Shown here in pieces: positions 1-10,359 of a DNA stretch of 64,000 nt (positions within the stretch are counted from its first letter, which is position 1; each line of letters opens with the position of its first letter). This stretch comes from Tetrastigma voinierianum. Taxonomy: Eukaryota > Streptophyta > Magnoliopsida > Vitales > Vitaceae. The stretch lies in the NCBI GenBank assembly GCA_016808115.1, contig JAEQBH010002854.1, forward strand, positions 124,001-188,000, written 5' to 3'. The notes beneath the pieces are model-generated. The model searched no databases, was not told the DNA's origin, and saw only the letters and a program-made list of their open reading frames with translations. The position numbers were made by a program, and so were the translations under genes.

Positions 1-879
1 TTTTGCATTTAAATAGTGGAATTTTTTATTTATTTATTTTTATTATGTTAAAAATAATTATATAAATATGAAAAATAATTAAAAAATAATACATGTGGAG
101 GTTTTTTCTTAAAATATCTAAGCTTAGGAAACCAATTAAAATATTTTAGTTTTTATTAAAGATTTCTCTACAAAGATCAATAACACTTTTCATATCCGTA
201 GTACCCTTAAATTGAAACGGGTAGCACATAATATACGTTCGGTGAAATCGAGAATTAGGGCGGACGTCCAGTTCCAATCCGGGGAGATTTTATTTTTATT
301 ATTATTATTATTATCTTTTTTAGTGCTTCATAGCACCTAAACATAATTCCATTAACAATGAAGGATAGTTTTTTGGGTCATTCTTGACCTAAAATCACTC
401 ATCTACATATCTTTTTATCGTTTTCTTTTCAATAAAGTAGTTATTCTACACATTGAGTTTTAATTTGTTTTTTTTTTATGATTTTGTCATCGCCTAGTTG
501 CGTTGTGTGATTGTGTCATCTTTGTACATAATTGGTTTTTTATTGTCTTGTTGCAGCGTTTACTAGTGTGTAGGCAATTCAGAAGACAAAGCATACACAT
601 TCGATAGGATAGACAACAAATCAAATCATGGTCGTTAATATGATACAGAACTGGAATCATATGTATTCTAGTTATTATGATTATAAAATGTGTAAACTTT
701 TGAACCAATTCATGATACTATTAACTTGGATGTTATGTCATCTTTTAAAGTTTTTAGTGAATTTGATATGTGTTTCTATCGAATATATATTGTTAGTTTG
801 AATCAATAAAACCACCTATTTTCACAAAAAAAAAAAACCTGCTCCCCATAAAACATTTGGCCTCACTTTTTTTATACCC
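1..879. other. AT-rich spacer, no gene recognised
   Basis: No reading frame here resembles a known protein; the longest (487-708, minus) is a low-complexity chance ORF. A short ATT microsatellite lies at about 297-314. The stretch around 205-290 is less AT-rich than its surroundings but shows no motif I can name. Nothing else is supported. Confidence 0.6.
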
Positions 880-1229
880 AATGTTTTAAAACCGATTCGC
901 ATCGAGCCGTAAAAGTTACCGGCTCACACATTAGTTGAACCGATGGTTGAATCAAGGTTTGACCTGATGTAATAAATATATAATTTATAGTTTATTTAAA
1001 TTAAAAATAATTTTAAAATGTATAATTAATAATATTTAAGATATTATTTATTTTATTTTATATAAATAAAATGGTATTTTAAATTTTTTTTACGGTACTT
1101 ATAATATTAAATATGAAAACATATTAAAAATAAAAGAAAACTTATTTATACAAATATAAATTAACTAATAAGATGTATAATTTTTTTTTTTATAATTAAT
1201 CACTAATTACTACATAATATCTATCCCCA

Positions 1230-1300
1230 CTAGGAGTGGAACTCTTGCCGGTGCTATGATACGAAGTGCTCTGAATCAACTGAGCTACAGGTCGTTGGCA
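1230..1300 (-). repeat. tRNA-like / SINE-head-like sequence (minus strand)
   Basis: On the minus strand the sequence reads TGTAGCTCAGTTGATTCAGA, a good match to a tRNA D-arm and RNA polymerase III box A (GCTC...GAGC can pair). About 30 nt further on is GAGTTCCACTCC, a weak match to box B (GGTTCRANNCC). The anticodon stem is not convincing, so a functional tRNA is unlikely. A tRNA-derived SINE head or a dead tRNA copy are the main options. Confidence 0.35.
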
Positions 1301-1337
1301 GATGTATAATATTTTTTGTTAATTGTTTACACAGTTG

Positions 1338-1404
1338 AAATGTTGGTGTGGTGGTAGAGCCCCTAACTTGTAAATACAGGGTAGTGTGTTTGATACTAAT
1401 GTTG
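1338..1404 (+). repeat. second tRNA-like / SINE-like sequence (plus strand)
   Basis: TGGTGGTAGAGC at about 1350-1360 resembles box A, and GTGTTTGATACTAA at about 1385-1398 resembles box B, at tRNA-like spacing. It lies about 40 bp from the minus-strand tRNA-like stretch and in the opposite orientation. No poly(A) or T-rich tail or target duplication could be assigned, so SINE membership is tentative. Confidence 0.3.
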
Positions 1405-1772
1405 CATGCTTTGCCTTTAGTTTCTAGCCTGCCTTGCATTTAGTTTTCCTTTTGGCATAAATGCAATCCCACATGGAATTAGCTTTGTTGTCATAAAGGG
1501 GCCCGTTTGGCTCTGGTATCTATAGATTTTAGTGTGAATTTTGTTAGAAATTTAAAGCACCATTGTATTGTTTAGTTCATAACAAATCTTCTGGTTCAAG
1601 CGATTCATCTGTAGTTTGGATGGTTCTTATCGAGTTTGAGTAGTAAACGGTTTTGAAGTATGAATCAGATCAGATTGACCAATGTTTTAAAAACCAAACC
1701 GAATCGGTTGGTTTGATCGATTGAACCATTGATCGACAGGCATTTTAGTCGAATTCACCCCCTTGAGTAGGA

Positions 1773-1913
1773 AACACATTAAACCATCCTCAAACAACCC
1801 AAACCAACAGTTGAATCGGTAAGCCGAACGAATCGGCCCAAACCCGACAACACATTAAACCATCCACAAACCGCTCAAACCGATGATTGAATCGGTAAGT
1901 CGAACGAACCGAA
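1773..1913. repeat. imperfect 76-bp tandem duplication
   Basis: AACACATTAAACCATCC starts at 1773 and again at 1849. Each copy is followed by a similar AAACC...TTGAATCGGTAAG...CGAACGAA block. It lies inside the foldback region and is probably its subrepeat. Confidence 0.7.
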
Positions 1914-2552
1914 TAGTTTGGGCTAAACTGAAGAGTCCAAATTCTTGAGTTTCAAAGCCCAAAACCCTTCTCCTTGGGCTAAATGTCTCATTAATTCCTA
2001 TTAGCCCACATTTAATGGTGCTTCTCCTCTCACTAGATGTAGTTAAAGCTATCATTAGCTGTACTCCATCCGATGTGAGAATCTACAACAGTTTTTGAAA
2101 ATTTATAACTTCAAAATACATTAGAAGGGATGGAAGCACTGTGCTTATGTGGAGAAGTTGCGTCACAGAACACTGTGCTATGTCTACTTTTGTGATATGC
2201 ATGAAATTCTATACTATATATCTATATTAATAATACTAATTTTCTTCTATTTTAATATTTGAACATTGTTTATATCTTATTTAATAAAATTCAAAATTTC
2301 AAGACAATAATACAAATAATAAAATACATATTATTGATTTTTAATAAGATATTTTTAATTTTAAAAAATTATTTTACATTTTAAAAGAATATAAATTATA
2401 TTTATTAGATGTCATTGGTTCACTCATCGTTCAACCATATTTAAACTATAAACTAGTAACTTTTTTTATTAATTGACCAGTCCGATTTTTAAAACATTGG
2501 AATTGACGACCGATCAATAATTTGATTGACCGATCTGATTTTGAAAACATTG

Positions 2553-3271
2553 TTTATACCTTTTGGTCGGAGTTGGACCCTTAGACAACACATTGGTCTA
2601 TTAGGAAAAATATGTGGTTAATGAGATTTTAATCGCTGCCAAACACTACCAAAGAAAGTAACAAGTAATGAAATGACATGAGTTACAGATTCCAAATTAT
2701 CTCAACTTAAAATACCTTATGTGCAAAATTTTATTTAGCTGATTTGGCCCGGCCCCTTCAAACCTTGTTGTTAAGAGGGACCGTCCTCTTTGCAACACCT
2801 ATACGTCACCTAATTACGAAGACTGATATGGGTGCTCTTTGCATAGGATCAATTTGCATGACTCGTCCGTGATTGATTTTGCAAAAAATTAAACCAAAAG
2901 AAAGGAAATCAGCATGGTGGCTAGTGGGTATCTATCGCACCAGGTTCTGAAATGTTTTTTTCTATAAGTACATAATTTTGTCCTAGTTATAGATTCCAAA
3001 ACCATGAGGAGGTACCTTAATTAATAAAGGAGAAGAATGTTTGACGATTGACATGGTCAATCACTTCTCTAGATATACTTTTTTTTAGTACATGGAAGTC
3101 TATATAAAAAACAAATATCCTAATTAATAAATATGTTCAACTTGTGCAGGGTATCCTATCCACCAGTTCTTCCCAACCCCTACCTCAAAAGCTTACGCAT
3201 TCGAAAATCAATACTAATTAATTTACCACTCTTATCTCTACCACCTATTTGGATTGAATACCAATTCTTAG
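2553..3271. other. spacer, no gene recognised
   Basis: AT-rich DNA with no supported gene. The 62-aa plus-strand ORF at 3133-3321 runs into the tandem repeat that follows and has no recognisable domain. Confidence 0.55.
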
Positions 3272-3497
3272 CTCCAATTTGCATTAACCAACAGATGCTG
3301 AAAATGTCTGATTCGGACTGAAAAAGCAATCCTCAACTCCAACTTGCATTAACTACAAGATTCTGAAAAGGTCTGATTTAGAAAGCTCCAGCTTGCATTA
3401 GCTACAAGATGCTGAAAAGGTTTGATTTGGATTGGAAAGCAATCCTCAACTCCAACTTGCATTAGCCTAAAGATGTTGAAAAGATCTGATTTGATGG
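3272..3497. repeat. ~64-bp minisatellite, four partial copies
   Basis: Units begin with CTCCAAYTTGCATTA at about 3272, 3337, 3386 and 3450. Each continues with AGATGCTGAAAAGGTCTGATT-like sequence. Units 1 and 3 are about 64-65 bp, while units 2 and 4 are shortened to about 49 bp. The copies have diverged moderately. Confidence 0.8.
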
Positions 3498-3595
3498 ACT
3501 AACAAAAACAGTTTAATAAGAGCAATAGCCATAGGGCTGCACTGTCAATTCGTTTCTTATATATTATAAGATCATATTTGTTTACATTTTTTGAA

Positions 3596-3908
3596 AACTT
3601 TGTTTTTAAAAATAGGGAGAATAAGAAAAATACAAAAAACACATTTGGTTCCTTGTTTTTTTTTGTTATGAAAAACACAGAGAACAAATAAAACACTATT
3701 TTCAGATAATAAATAACAGTTTTTAAAGAACACAAAAATGATGTTATTTATGTTTTTCAAAAACGATTATGAAGTGATTTAAAAAGTGGTCAACTGACTT
3801 TTATTGGTTTTTTTGTGATATCTATATTTTAGAACAGAAAAAGGGAATCAAATATGTTTTCCGTATTTTCTTATTTTTGAGAAAAGCGATTTTAAAAATA
3901 GGAACCAG
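3596..3908. mobile_element. foldback MITE with ~65-bp inverted arms
   Basis: The left arm (about 3600-3665, ATAAGAAAAATACAAAAAAC...TTTGGTTCC) and the right arm (about 3832-3905) are near reverse complements. The loop is about 170 bp of AT-rich sequence. No coding capacity is visible. Length and structure fit a non-autonomous DNA transposon; the superfamily is not assignable from this. Confidence 0.65.
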
Positions 3909-4221
3909 GACTTTAACCTTCTTTTTTTGGTTTTTTTGGTCAAAAGACAAATATAGACTTGTTCTCATCATATTTTAGAATTTGTGTTTGACAAGGATTG
4001 AAAATCCAAGTGGAAAAGAAATGGAATGGGATAGGGGCGGATCTACATTATAGGCTCCCTGAAATTTTGGAATTTTTGTTTGCCCCCCTCCAATTTTTTT
4101 TAAAAAAAATTGTTTGTATTAACATTTGAATCGAGACAATTAAATTCAAAGTAAAAACTAATTGTTATTTAACCATGCAAGTGATTTATGCTTTAATTTT
4201 GACCCCTCTATATTAATTTAG
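3909..4221. other. spacer with a possible DNA-transposon remnant
   Basis: TAGGGGCGGATCTACA at about 4032-4048 resembles one terminus of plant hAT-like elements, but no partner end is clear. There is no gene. Confidence 0.3.
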
Positions 4222-4535
4222 GTTATGTTTGATTCTCAAAAAAATTGAGGGAAAATGCAAGAAAAAAATATAGAGGAAAATTAGAAGGAAAGAAAAAAAA
4301 ATGAAGGAAAATAAATCTAATGTATTATTTTTATTTAATATTTGAAACTCATATTATTTATTTTTATTTTTCATTATAAAGATTAAATAATTTTAAATAC
4401 TTAAGTTTCTAAATAATTTTATGCATATTTGGTAGTTTTTTTTTTTTTACATATTTCATTAAACATTCAAACATGATAAAATAGTTTTCCTTAGCATTTT
4501 TTTCTTTCCTTAGTACTTTATGTGAACCAAGCACA
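4222..4535. mobile_element. AT-rich foldback element flanking element A (left)
   Basis: The start (GGTTATGTTTGATTCTC, about 4222) and the end (AACATTCAAACATGATAAAA ... AGTACTTTATGTGAACC, to about 4530) have the same purine-rich arms in inverse orientation. A related element lies on the other flank of element A at 46966-47235. No coding capacity is visible. Confidence 0.5.
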
Positions 4536-4784
4536 ATCTTTGTGACACCCAAAACCACAGGGGATCTAAGTTGATCACTCATCAGCGCCGCGAGAATACT
4601 AGTGAATATCGTGTAACTCGATATCACATTGTTACTTTCCCACCTACTGGGACCCGTAACTTAACAGATTTGGTCATGTCTCCCTCATGTTGAAACTTGA
4701 TGAGTAAAACTCACCTACTTCCAAGTCCCGGGTCTCCCATACAAAGGAAACTGGTGGAAAAGCAAAGAGGGAGCAAATAGTGCA

Positions 4785-5245
4785 ATGTCGCGACATCGCG
4801 ACATTGAGTCAATGTCGCAACATTAACTGCTCAAAGTCACGAAGGTGTTGCAACATCGATTACCCTATGTCGAGACATCAAGTCAAAGTCGCGACATCAA
4901 GACTCCATGTCTCGACAACTCCTGTGACTGTTGCTAAGGATATCTTGGCCCTGTCGTGACATCGACCAGGGATGCTGCAACATTGGCAGCTCACCTAGTT
5001 GATGGTCTTTTAGCAATGTCGCGACATTGCCTAAGGCATGTCGCGACATTGCAACCCAATGTCGTGACATCGACTGAACTACAACCGAAGTTCACTTGGC
5101 AATGTCGCGACATCGGCCAATGTCGTGACATTGGAGCTCAATGTCGCGACATCGACTAAGACCACAACTGATGCTCTTTCTCGGCCATGTCGCGACATCG
5201 TCCAAGGGATGTCGCGACATTGAGGTTTGAATGTCGCGACATCGG
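4785..5245. repeat. TGTCGCGACA palindrome array in the element A left LTR
   Basis: At least eight perfect copies of the 10-bp palindrome TGTCGCGACA occur, many extended to AATGTCGCGACATT, at about 4786, 5015, 5039, 5103, 5142, 5189, 5209 and 5232. Between them are variants such as TGTCGTGACA, TGTCGCAACA and TGTCGAGACA. Spacing is irregular (20-60 bp), so this is not a simple tandem repeat. It lies downstream of the LTR TATA-like box on the transcribed strand. Confidence 0.85.
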
Positions 5246-5435
5246 TAGATTTTCTGCCGATGGCCTCTTGAACCTTTTTTTTTTGGATCTAGCCTTGCAC
5301 CTTGGCATGTGGCTCCACCTAAAACTCGACCTGCACGATATACACGAACTTGGCCCCTCCGAGGCCCAATATAATGCATGAAACATGTAAGACCATACTG
5401 GAAACAGTTTGTATGAGTTCACTCTCGACTCTCAT

Positions 5436-5452
5436 ACTTATATATACAACCC
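5436..5452 (-). promoter_or_regulatory. TATA-like box of the element A LTR
   Basis: The minus strand reads TTGTATATATAAGTATGAG. The matching position in the other LTR (about 44988-45004) keeps ATATATAAG. If used, transcription would start about 30 nt further on and the palindrome array would lie in the transcribed R-U5 leader. This is inferred from sequence only. Confidence 0.4.
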
Positions 5453-7137
5453 ATACTAGTCTTACAAAAGGATTTATACAAAAGAACTTATCAAAGCCAC
5501 AAGTCAGCTTTCTTCACCCTTGCGGCTCAGGATGAGAGCCGTCCATTGATGTATCTCCTGCACTTGAAATGTTTTTCCACATAGGGTGAGCCATGCCTAG
5601 TAGAGAAACTCATACAGAGGCTACTACCCACCTAATTGCACATGCAATGTTCACATGGAACCATTCACATTCATATTAACATTCCAAACAAAATATCCAA
5701 TTCTAAGTGGAATACTGCATACCATGCCATGAAATGAGATGAGACTCACTCAATGCATATGTTCCGAGTCTTCACAGACTCCCATCACATAGTGCGATGC
5801 CAATGTATGATAATATCCATCTTTGATTAATTTTCATCCAATGATCACTTTAAAACAAAACTCAAGGTTTTAGAAATCAAAACTTATTGGATGTTTCACC
5901 TCTAAGGATCATTTCATTTACAAGGTAATGAGCTTTTGTGGGCGGCCGAATTTTTTCGGGGTCTCTCATGAGGAGCCGCGCGCCTTTTTACACTTTCCGC
6001 GGGCTTCCACTCGTTGGAAATGCGTATAATCACATGTATAGTGTTTCACTCGGGTATCTAATATCTCTGCTTGCTACTACAGACACAAGTTTTCATGCTG
6101 CATGCAGTGAGACTCCGTTAGACATAGTCAAAGGTACAGAAGCCCGCTCGCCCGGCCACCAGAATTGTGGTGTTTGATCGCAACCATGCACTTACACCCA
6201 TGAAATGCGATGTCTCAGTGCATAATGCAATGCGATGTGTCACTACATGTCTATGTCATGCCACATATATAATGAATGCCATATGGACAACTCAAACCAT
6301 ACATCACCATGTATTATGGACAATTATATTATAAGCATATAATTTCCAAACCAACAATCATCTCAATGTCAATATATTCAAACACATATATATTAACATT
6401 TAATCAACAACTATCGCAGAGCATGCCATTCAAACCTGAGAACAATGACAACGCCTTTGTCCGCCAAGAGACCAACTGTGGTATAAGAGATGTCCACTAA
6501 ACGGTCCACACAATGGCCTCAGGACCAACCATAAACAAGCTGTAACCAGGCCGCACATCCAGCAATCACAGGCTATATAATCATGTCTTTATCCGGACAT
6601 AGCAGTCCCAGTTAGTCCAAAGGCTGGCGCGACTAGGCCCGTAGTCGGACCGCGACTAGCCACTACGTAAGTCATAAACCATAGGCTAAAACCAGTCGTT
6701 CTCCGGCTATTGGACAGGTTTGAGCCCAGTCCTCAAGCAGTCCCAATTTTGACCTTAAGCAGTCCCGAATTAGACTACAAACACTAGCCACCACGGCTTG
6801 ACCAAGCCTTTGTGATGCAAAATTCAATCCCGGACAACACTTAGATGAGTCTTCAAGGATTCGCTTGATCTAAGCGGTCCATGAACATTGTCCAAAAAGG
6901 GAAGCAATAAACCAAATTAGGAAGAATCCCTACCTCTTGGATCTTCGGTGAAATGTCCGATGAGTTCCGACCATCGGAATGCTGGAGATTTGAGGAAGAA
7001 GCTACCGACCTTCTTCTTTTAGCCCTTTCTCTATCTCTTTCCCTTCTTCCTTTCTCCCCTTTCTTTTTTTCTTTCTTTTCTTTATTTTCCTCCACCGAAT
7101 TCTCTCCACTCTCACTTTTCTCTTTGTGTAGACTTGA

Positions 7138-7270
7138 CACATGGCACTTGTCATGCCATGTGTCACTCACATGGCATGTATCCCATGCCATGTGTCACCA
7201 CTTCCTCTTAGCCACCTCACCACCCTCATGCATGTCTAGTGTGACCATGTTATCGTGCCACATGGCCTAT
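7138..7270. repeat. CATGGCATG-type inverted repeats in the element A LTR
   Basis: Repeated ACATGGCA and TGCCATGTGTCA motifs in both orientations form short inverted repeats. A shorter version survives in the right LTR at about 46790-46920. They lie in U3, close to the LTR start. Confidence 0.6.
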
Positions 7271-7432
7271 GTCACCCTACCATGTGTCACCCGACCCTCG
7301 TTGCCTCGGCAAAAATCGCCTCTTACAGGGGGTGGCCGAATTTAGCCTAGGCAAGTGGGTTTCCATGAGAGCCAGATCTAATGGTGAGGTTCATTTCATC
7401 ATCTTAAAGTTCAAATTTATCGGGGTTTTACA

Positions 7433-7452
7433 TTCTTCTCCCCTTAAAAGAA
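7433..7452 (-). promoter_or_regulatory. Polypurine tract of element A
   Basis: On the minus strand CTTTTAAGGGGAGAAG lies two bases upstream of the LTR start TGTAAAACC. This is the expected plus-strand DNA priming site for a chromovirus. Confidence 0.8.
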
Positions 7453-7507
7453 TTTCGTCTCGAAATTCACATGCAATTATACATACAATCACATGCATAG
7501 GCTATTG

Positions 7508-7961
7508 TCATTTTATTATCAAATGATTAAACAACGTACCTTCGTCCTCAAATAAGAAAGGATAATTAGTACGCATCGTGTCCTCACGTTCCCATGTTGC
7601 CTCCTCTACTCCAGCGTGCTGCAGAAACACCTTCCACGAGCCTCGCGGTTTTGCATCCTGAAAGCACGGTGCATTATCCATGATCGTCTTGGTCCCCCTC
7701 AAAGGTTCCATCTGCATCAATAATAAGCTCGCCCCAATCCACTACATGAGTCGGATCTGGAGTGTACTTCAAGAGCATGGAGATATGGAATACAACATGA
7801 ACACTCGATAATCTTGGCGGTAATGCCAACCGGTACGCAACTGTACCCACCCTCTCGAGTACATCAGAGGGCCCAATATATCTTGGCGATAGCTTCCCTT
7901 GCTTGCCGAATCTGACCACCCCTCTCTTAAGCATCACTTTCAAGAAGACATGATCACCCAC
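7508..7961 (-). pseudogene. Element A integrase C-terminus and chromodomain-like tail
   Basis: Two overlapping minus-strand frames cover this part. The first (7674-7961) has the GDHVFLKV and GKLSPRYIGP motifs of the integrase C-terminal domain, followed by VFHISMLLKY. The second (7508-7720) has EEATWERE...YPFLFED, the typical end of the plant Tekay/Del chromodomain. These domains bind DNA and chromatin and help direct insertion. The frame change near 7690 and the loss of the intervening segment show decay. The polypurine tract and LTR follow directly. Confidence 0.8.
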
Positions 7962-8941
7962 CTTAAACTTTAGAGGTCACCACCATCTATCGGTGTAGCT
8001 CTTCTTCCGACTTTGAGCTGTGAGAAGATGCTTTCGTATCAAATCCACCTTTTCACATGTGTCTCTAACAAACTCCGGACCAGTGGTGGATCTCTCTTCC
8101 ACCTCCGTCTAACAAACCGGAGATCGACAAGGCCTCCCATAAAGTGCCTCGTAGGATGCAATCTGTATGCTCACCTGATAACTGTTGTTATAGGCGAATT
8201 CCACCAAGTGTAAATACTCCTCCTAGCTACCCTTAAGATCCAGGATGCATGCCCGAAGCATGTCCTCCAAAATCTGGATGGTCCTCTCTAACTGATCGTC
8301 CGTCTGGGGATGAAAAGCAGTGCTCATCATCAACTGTGTCCCCATGGCTCTTTGAAAACTCTTCAAAAAATGAGCCATAAACCTGGGATCCCGATTTGAT
8401 ACAATAAATATTGGTTCTCCATGTAACCAGACAATATCTTGTATATATAACTTGCTAAATTTCTCCAAAGTGAAGGTCATTTGTACGGCCAAAAACTGTG
8501 TCGACTTAGTAAGCCAGTTCACTATCACCCACACCGCATCATGCCCGCGCGATGTCCGTGGTAAGTGGGTCACAAAATCCATCGTGACATATTCCCACTT
8601 CCACTTAGCTACCTCCAATGGCTGGAGTAATCATGTTGGCCTGCGGTGCACCGGCCTTTATGCGACACATGAGACATCGGCCAGACATAATCTCGACATG
8701 TTTTTCTTCATTCCATTCCGATGTACCGCGACGAAGATCATGGTACATCTTCGTGCCACTTGGATGCACATTAAAACGAGAGAAATGGAACTCCCTGAGG
8801 ATCTCCTCTCTCATATTTGTTGTCTGGGGAACCACAACCTATCCCCCATACTGAAGTCTATCATCTGTGTGAATGGCCCAACCTTCGTCACTTGTACACG
8901 ACTGTACCCGGTCTCTAATGGGCGATATTTCTGTGTCCTAT
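7962..8941 (-). pseudogene. Element A integrase, N-terminal and core domains (cut by B)
   Basis: Minus-strand fragments give, in order, a diverged segment next to the B insertion (RTQKYRPLETGYSRV), REEILREFHFSRFNVHPSG..MYHDLRR (H2C2 zinc region), C..C in RCLMCRIKAG, and the catalytic core at 8223-8618. The core keeps the first Asp (MDFVTHLP) and the Glu (QLERTIQILEDML). The usual SDRDPRF is SNRDPRF, so the second catalytic Asp is Asn. Several frameshifts separate the fragments. The upstream edge coincides with the B LTR, and the frame resumes at 40594. Integrase would insert the cDNA copy into chromosomes; this copy cannot. Confidence 0.82.
8937..8941. repeat. Target-site duplication of element B (left)
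   Basis: CCTAT precedes the left LTR. The bases after the right LTR (40594-40598) are CCCGT, which differ by two transitions, so this is a plausible but imperfect 5-bp duplication. Confidence 0.45.
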
Positions 8942-10185
8942 TGATGAGTGCCCAAAAACACTCATTACAAACTCGGGATTTAACGAGATTTGGATTGGTT
9001 TCATATATATATGACTTCATTTTATTACTTTTCTAAAAATTTAGTTTGTATTGGGTTTTGTAGAAAAGTCTTTGGAAGTGGGCCTTGTAGGAGTCCACGG
9101 AGAGAATGGTGTAGAAAGCATTTCCCGACATCGCGATGTTAGACGTCACTGACCGGCGTAGCAAAGTCTCGACGTCGTGGGAAAACTTAACAAACCTTAT
9201 CTCGTGAAGAAGCTATAAAAGGAATGGGAGAGTCCAATTAAGGAGGTTCGAAATATCATTGACTGGCTAGGGTTTGAGGAGCTGGGTTTTGGGATCAAAG
9301 GAAAGAAGACTTGAAGGCCTATCCTAGCGAGAGAGACTAGAAGAATCCGGGAGATCATCATTCCCTTGATCATTGAAGTTTTCTCTATCCTTATTATTAA
9401 GTCTTACTTTTCATTTGTAATGGAACAAATCATTATGATGTTCTAATTTCGTGGTTTAGGTGTTGGTAGTGAATTGGACATGAGTACTATGTTTAAGTGT
9501 TGACTTTTCATAATTCCATTATGTTTTATATATTTGTTTTACCATTAGCTCATGCTTGGTTGAAATCAACATATTAATTTATGATCAATCTTAATATGTG
9601 ACTGGTTCTTTGTAAGGTCTGAGAAGTGAATGAAGAATTAGACATAGGTGGGTTAACCTAATAAACTTGGTAATATAGGATTATCAATGATTAGGAGGCT
9701 TGGGAGTTCTTTGAATTTCATGCACCTTTAATGCTTGAGGTTGAGCCAAGGAGCAAGAAACCTAGTGGTGAAGGGAGGTTAAATGACCTTGAGAAAGGCT
9801 TTAATTACATTAAATAAGAGCCGCCTTGGAGAACACGTATATTAGATAATGGAATGGAACCTCAGCATTACATAGTAGGGTACGTCAACAACACGACACC
9901 CCAACAGCACACCATTTGATCCTCTTTACGTCCCAGAAACACCTGATTACATTAGTAGTAATTTAATATGGTTTTACTTTAACTTAGCCATCACAATTGC
10001 TAGTTTGAATATTAAATAAGTATTATAATTTTGGTACTTAGCCCACTACGATTAAGATTTTCCATGTGGATCGATATCCGTACCTTGAGTACATTATATT
10101 ACTTGACAAGCATACACTTGCGTGGTTAGGCAATTTGCATTTCTTATTGCATATCTTCAAAACACAATCACGCAAATGCCTCTCA
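8942..10185 (+). repeat. Element B 5' LTR
   Basis: 1244 bp, starting TGATGAGTGCCCAAAAACAC and ending ATGCCTCTCA. It matches 39387-40593 closely in long blocks (for example around 9190-9440), with short patches that barely align. It includes a TATA box at 9214. Confidence 0.9.
9214..9220 (+). promoter_or_regulatory. TATA box of the element B 5' LTR
   Basis: GCTATAAAAGGAA occurs in a well-conserved block and is retained in the other LTR at 39630-39636. The site suits RNA polymerase II initiation about 30 bp downstream. Confidence 0.6.
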
Positions 10186-10191
10186 AGTTTT

Positions 10192-10208
10192 TGGCACCGT
10201 TGTCGGGG
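10192..10208 (+). promoter_or_regulatory. Primer-binding site of element B (tRNA-Asp type)
   Basis: TGGCACCGTTGTCGGGG lies 6 bp after the LTR. It matches the complement of the plant tRNA-Asp 3' end (TGGCGCCGTTGCCGGGG) except for two transitions. This primer is typical of Athila/Tat elements. Confidence 0.8.
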
Positions 10209-10359
10209 AACATTTCCATTTCATCGTGGTGTTTATGCTAATATCAACACTAAGTACTTCTTTGGTACTTCAGACATTTGTTTTGACTTAATTTTTTTTT
10301 TTTTTGTGAATTTTTTTTTTTTGCAGGTACGTTAGGTTGTATGCGATGAGACTCTGTTG
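10209..10359 (+). other. Element B leader with acceptor-like T tract
   Basis: Two long T runs (10291-10305 and 10311-10322) end in TTGCAGGTAC at 10321-10330, which looks like a 3' splice site. No matching donor was identified. The gag frame starts a little downstream. Confidence 0.3.

Larger units (their letters stand above)
880..2552. mobile_element. CAATGTTTTAAAA-type TIR/foldback element(s), probably nested
   Basis: The left end at 880-900 begins CAATGTTTTAAAACCG. Near-inverse copies of the same end occur at 2478-2499 and 2531-2552 (both end in AAAACATTG). A further left-type end lies at 1680-1701. Two left ends and two right ends suggest one element inserted in, or duplicated within, another. 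The ends carry CCGATTCG and GAACCGAT-like subrepeats, as is common in non-autonomous plant foldback elements. No transposase is visible. The exact pairing of ends and the target duplication are not resolved. Confidence 0.55.
4543..7432 (-). repeat. Element A 3' LTR (left copy)
   Basis: Read on the minus strand it starts TGTAAAACCCCG (7432) and ends GGGTGTCA (4543), giving 2890 bp. It is preceded by a polypurine tract. It matches 44070-46965 over most of its length (about 90% or slightly more by eye). Contents in transcription order: the U3 start block, CT/GA-rich tract (7026-7095), CATGGCATG inverted repeats (7138-7270), a TATA-like motif near 5440, then the TGTCGCGACA array. Confidence 0.88.

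Noticed and set aside
1216..1310. Functional tRNA gene
   Set aside because: The D-arm is good, but the anticodon stem and T-arm do not pair convincingly.
3499..3760. Two minus-strand ORFs rich in Phe and Lys
   Set aside because: They are low-complexity readings of the AT-rich arm of a foldback element.
4785..5245. Regularly recurring motif as a CRISPR array
   Set aside because: Repeats are 10-14 bp, irregularly spaced and lie in an LTR of a plant retroelement; no cas genes.
5092..5422. Overlapping ORFs of 88-95 aa
   Set aside because: They arise from the palindrome array and LTR sequence; Cys-Arg-Asp-Ile repeats are a translation of TGTCGCGACAT.
7953..9036. Plus-strand ORFs at 8452-9036 and 8013-8213
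   Set aside because: The minus-strand frames in the same place carry integrase motifs; the plus frames are shadows.
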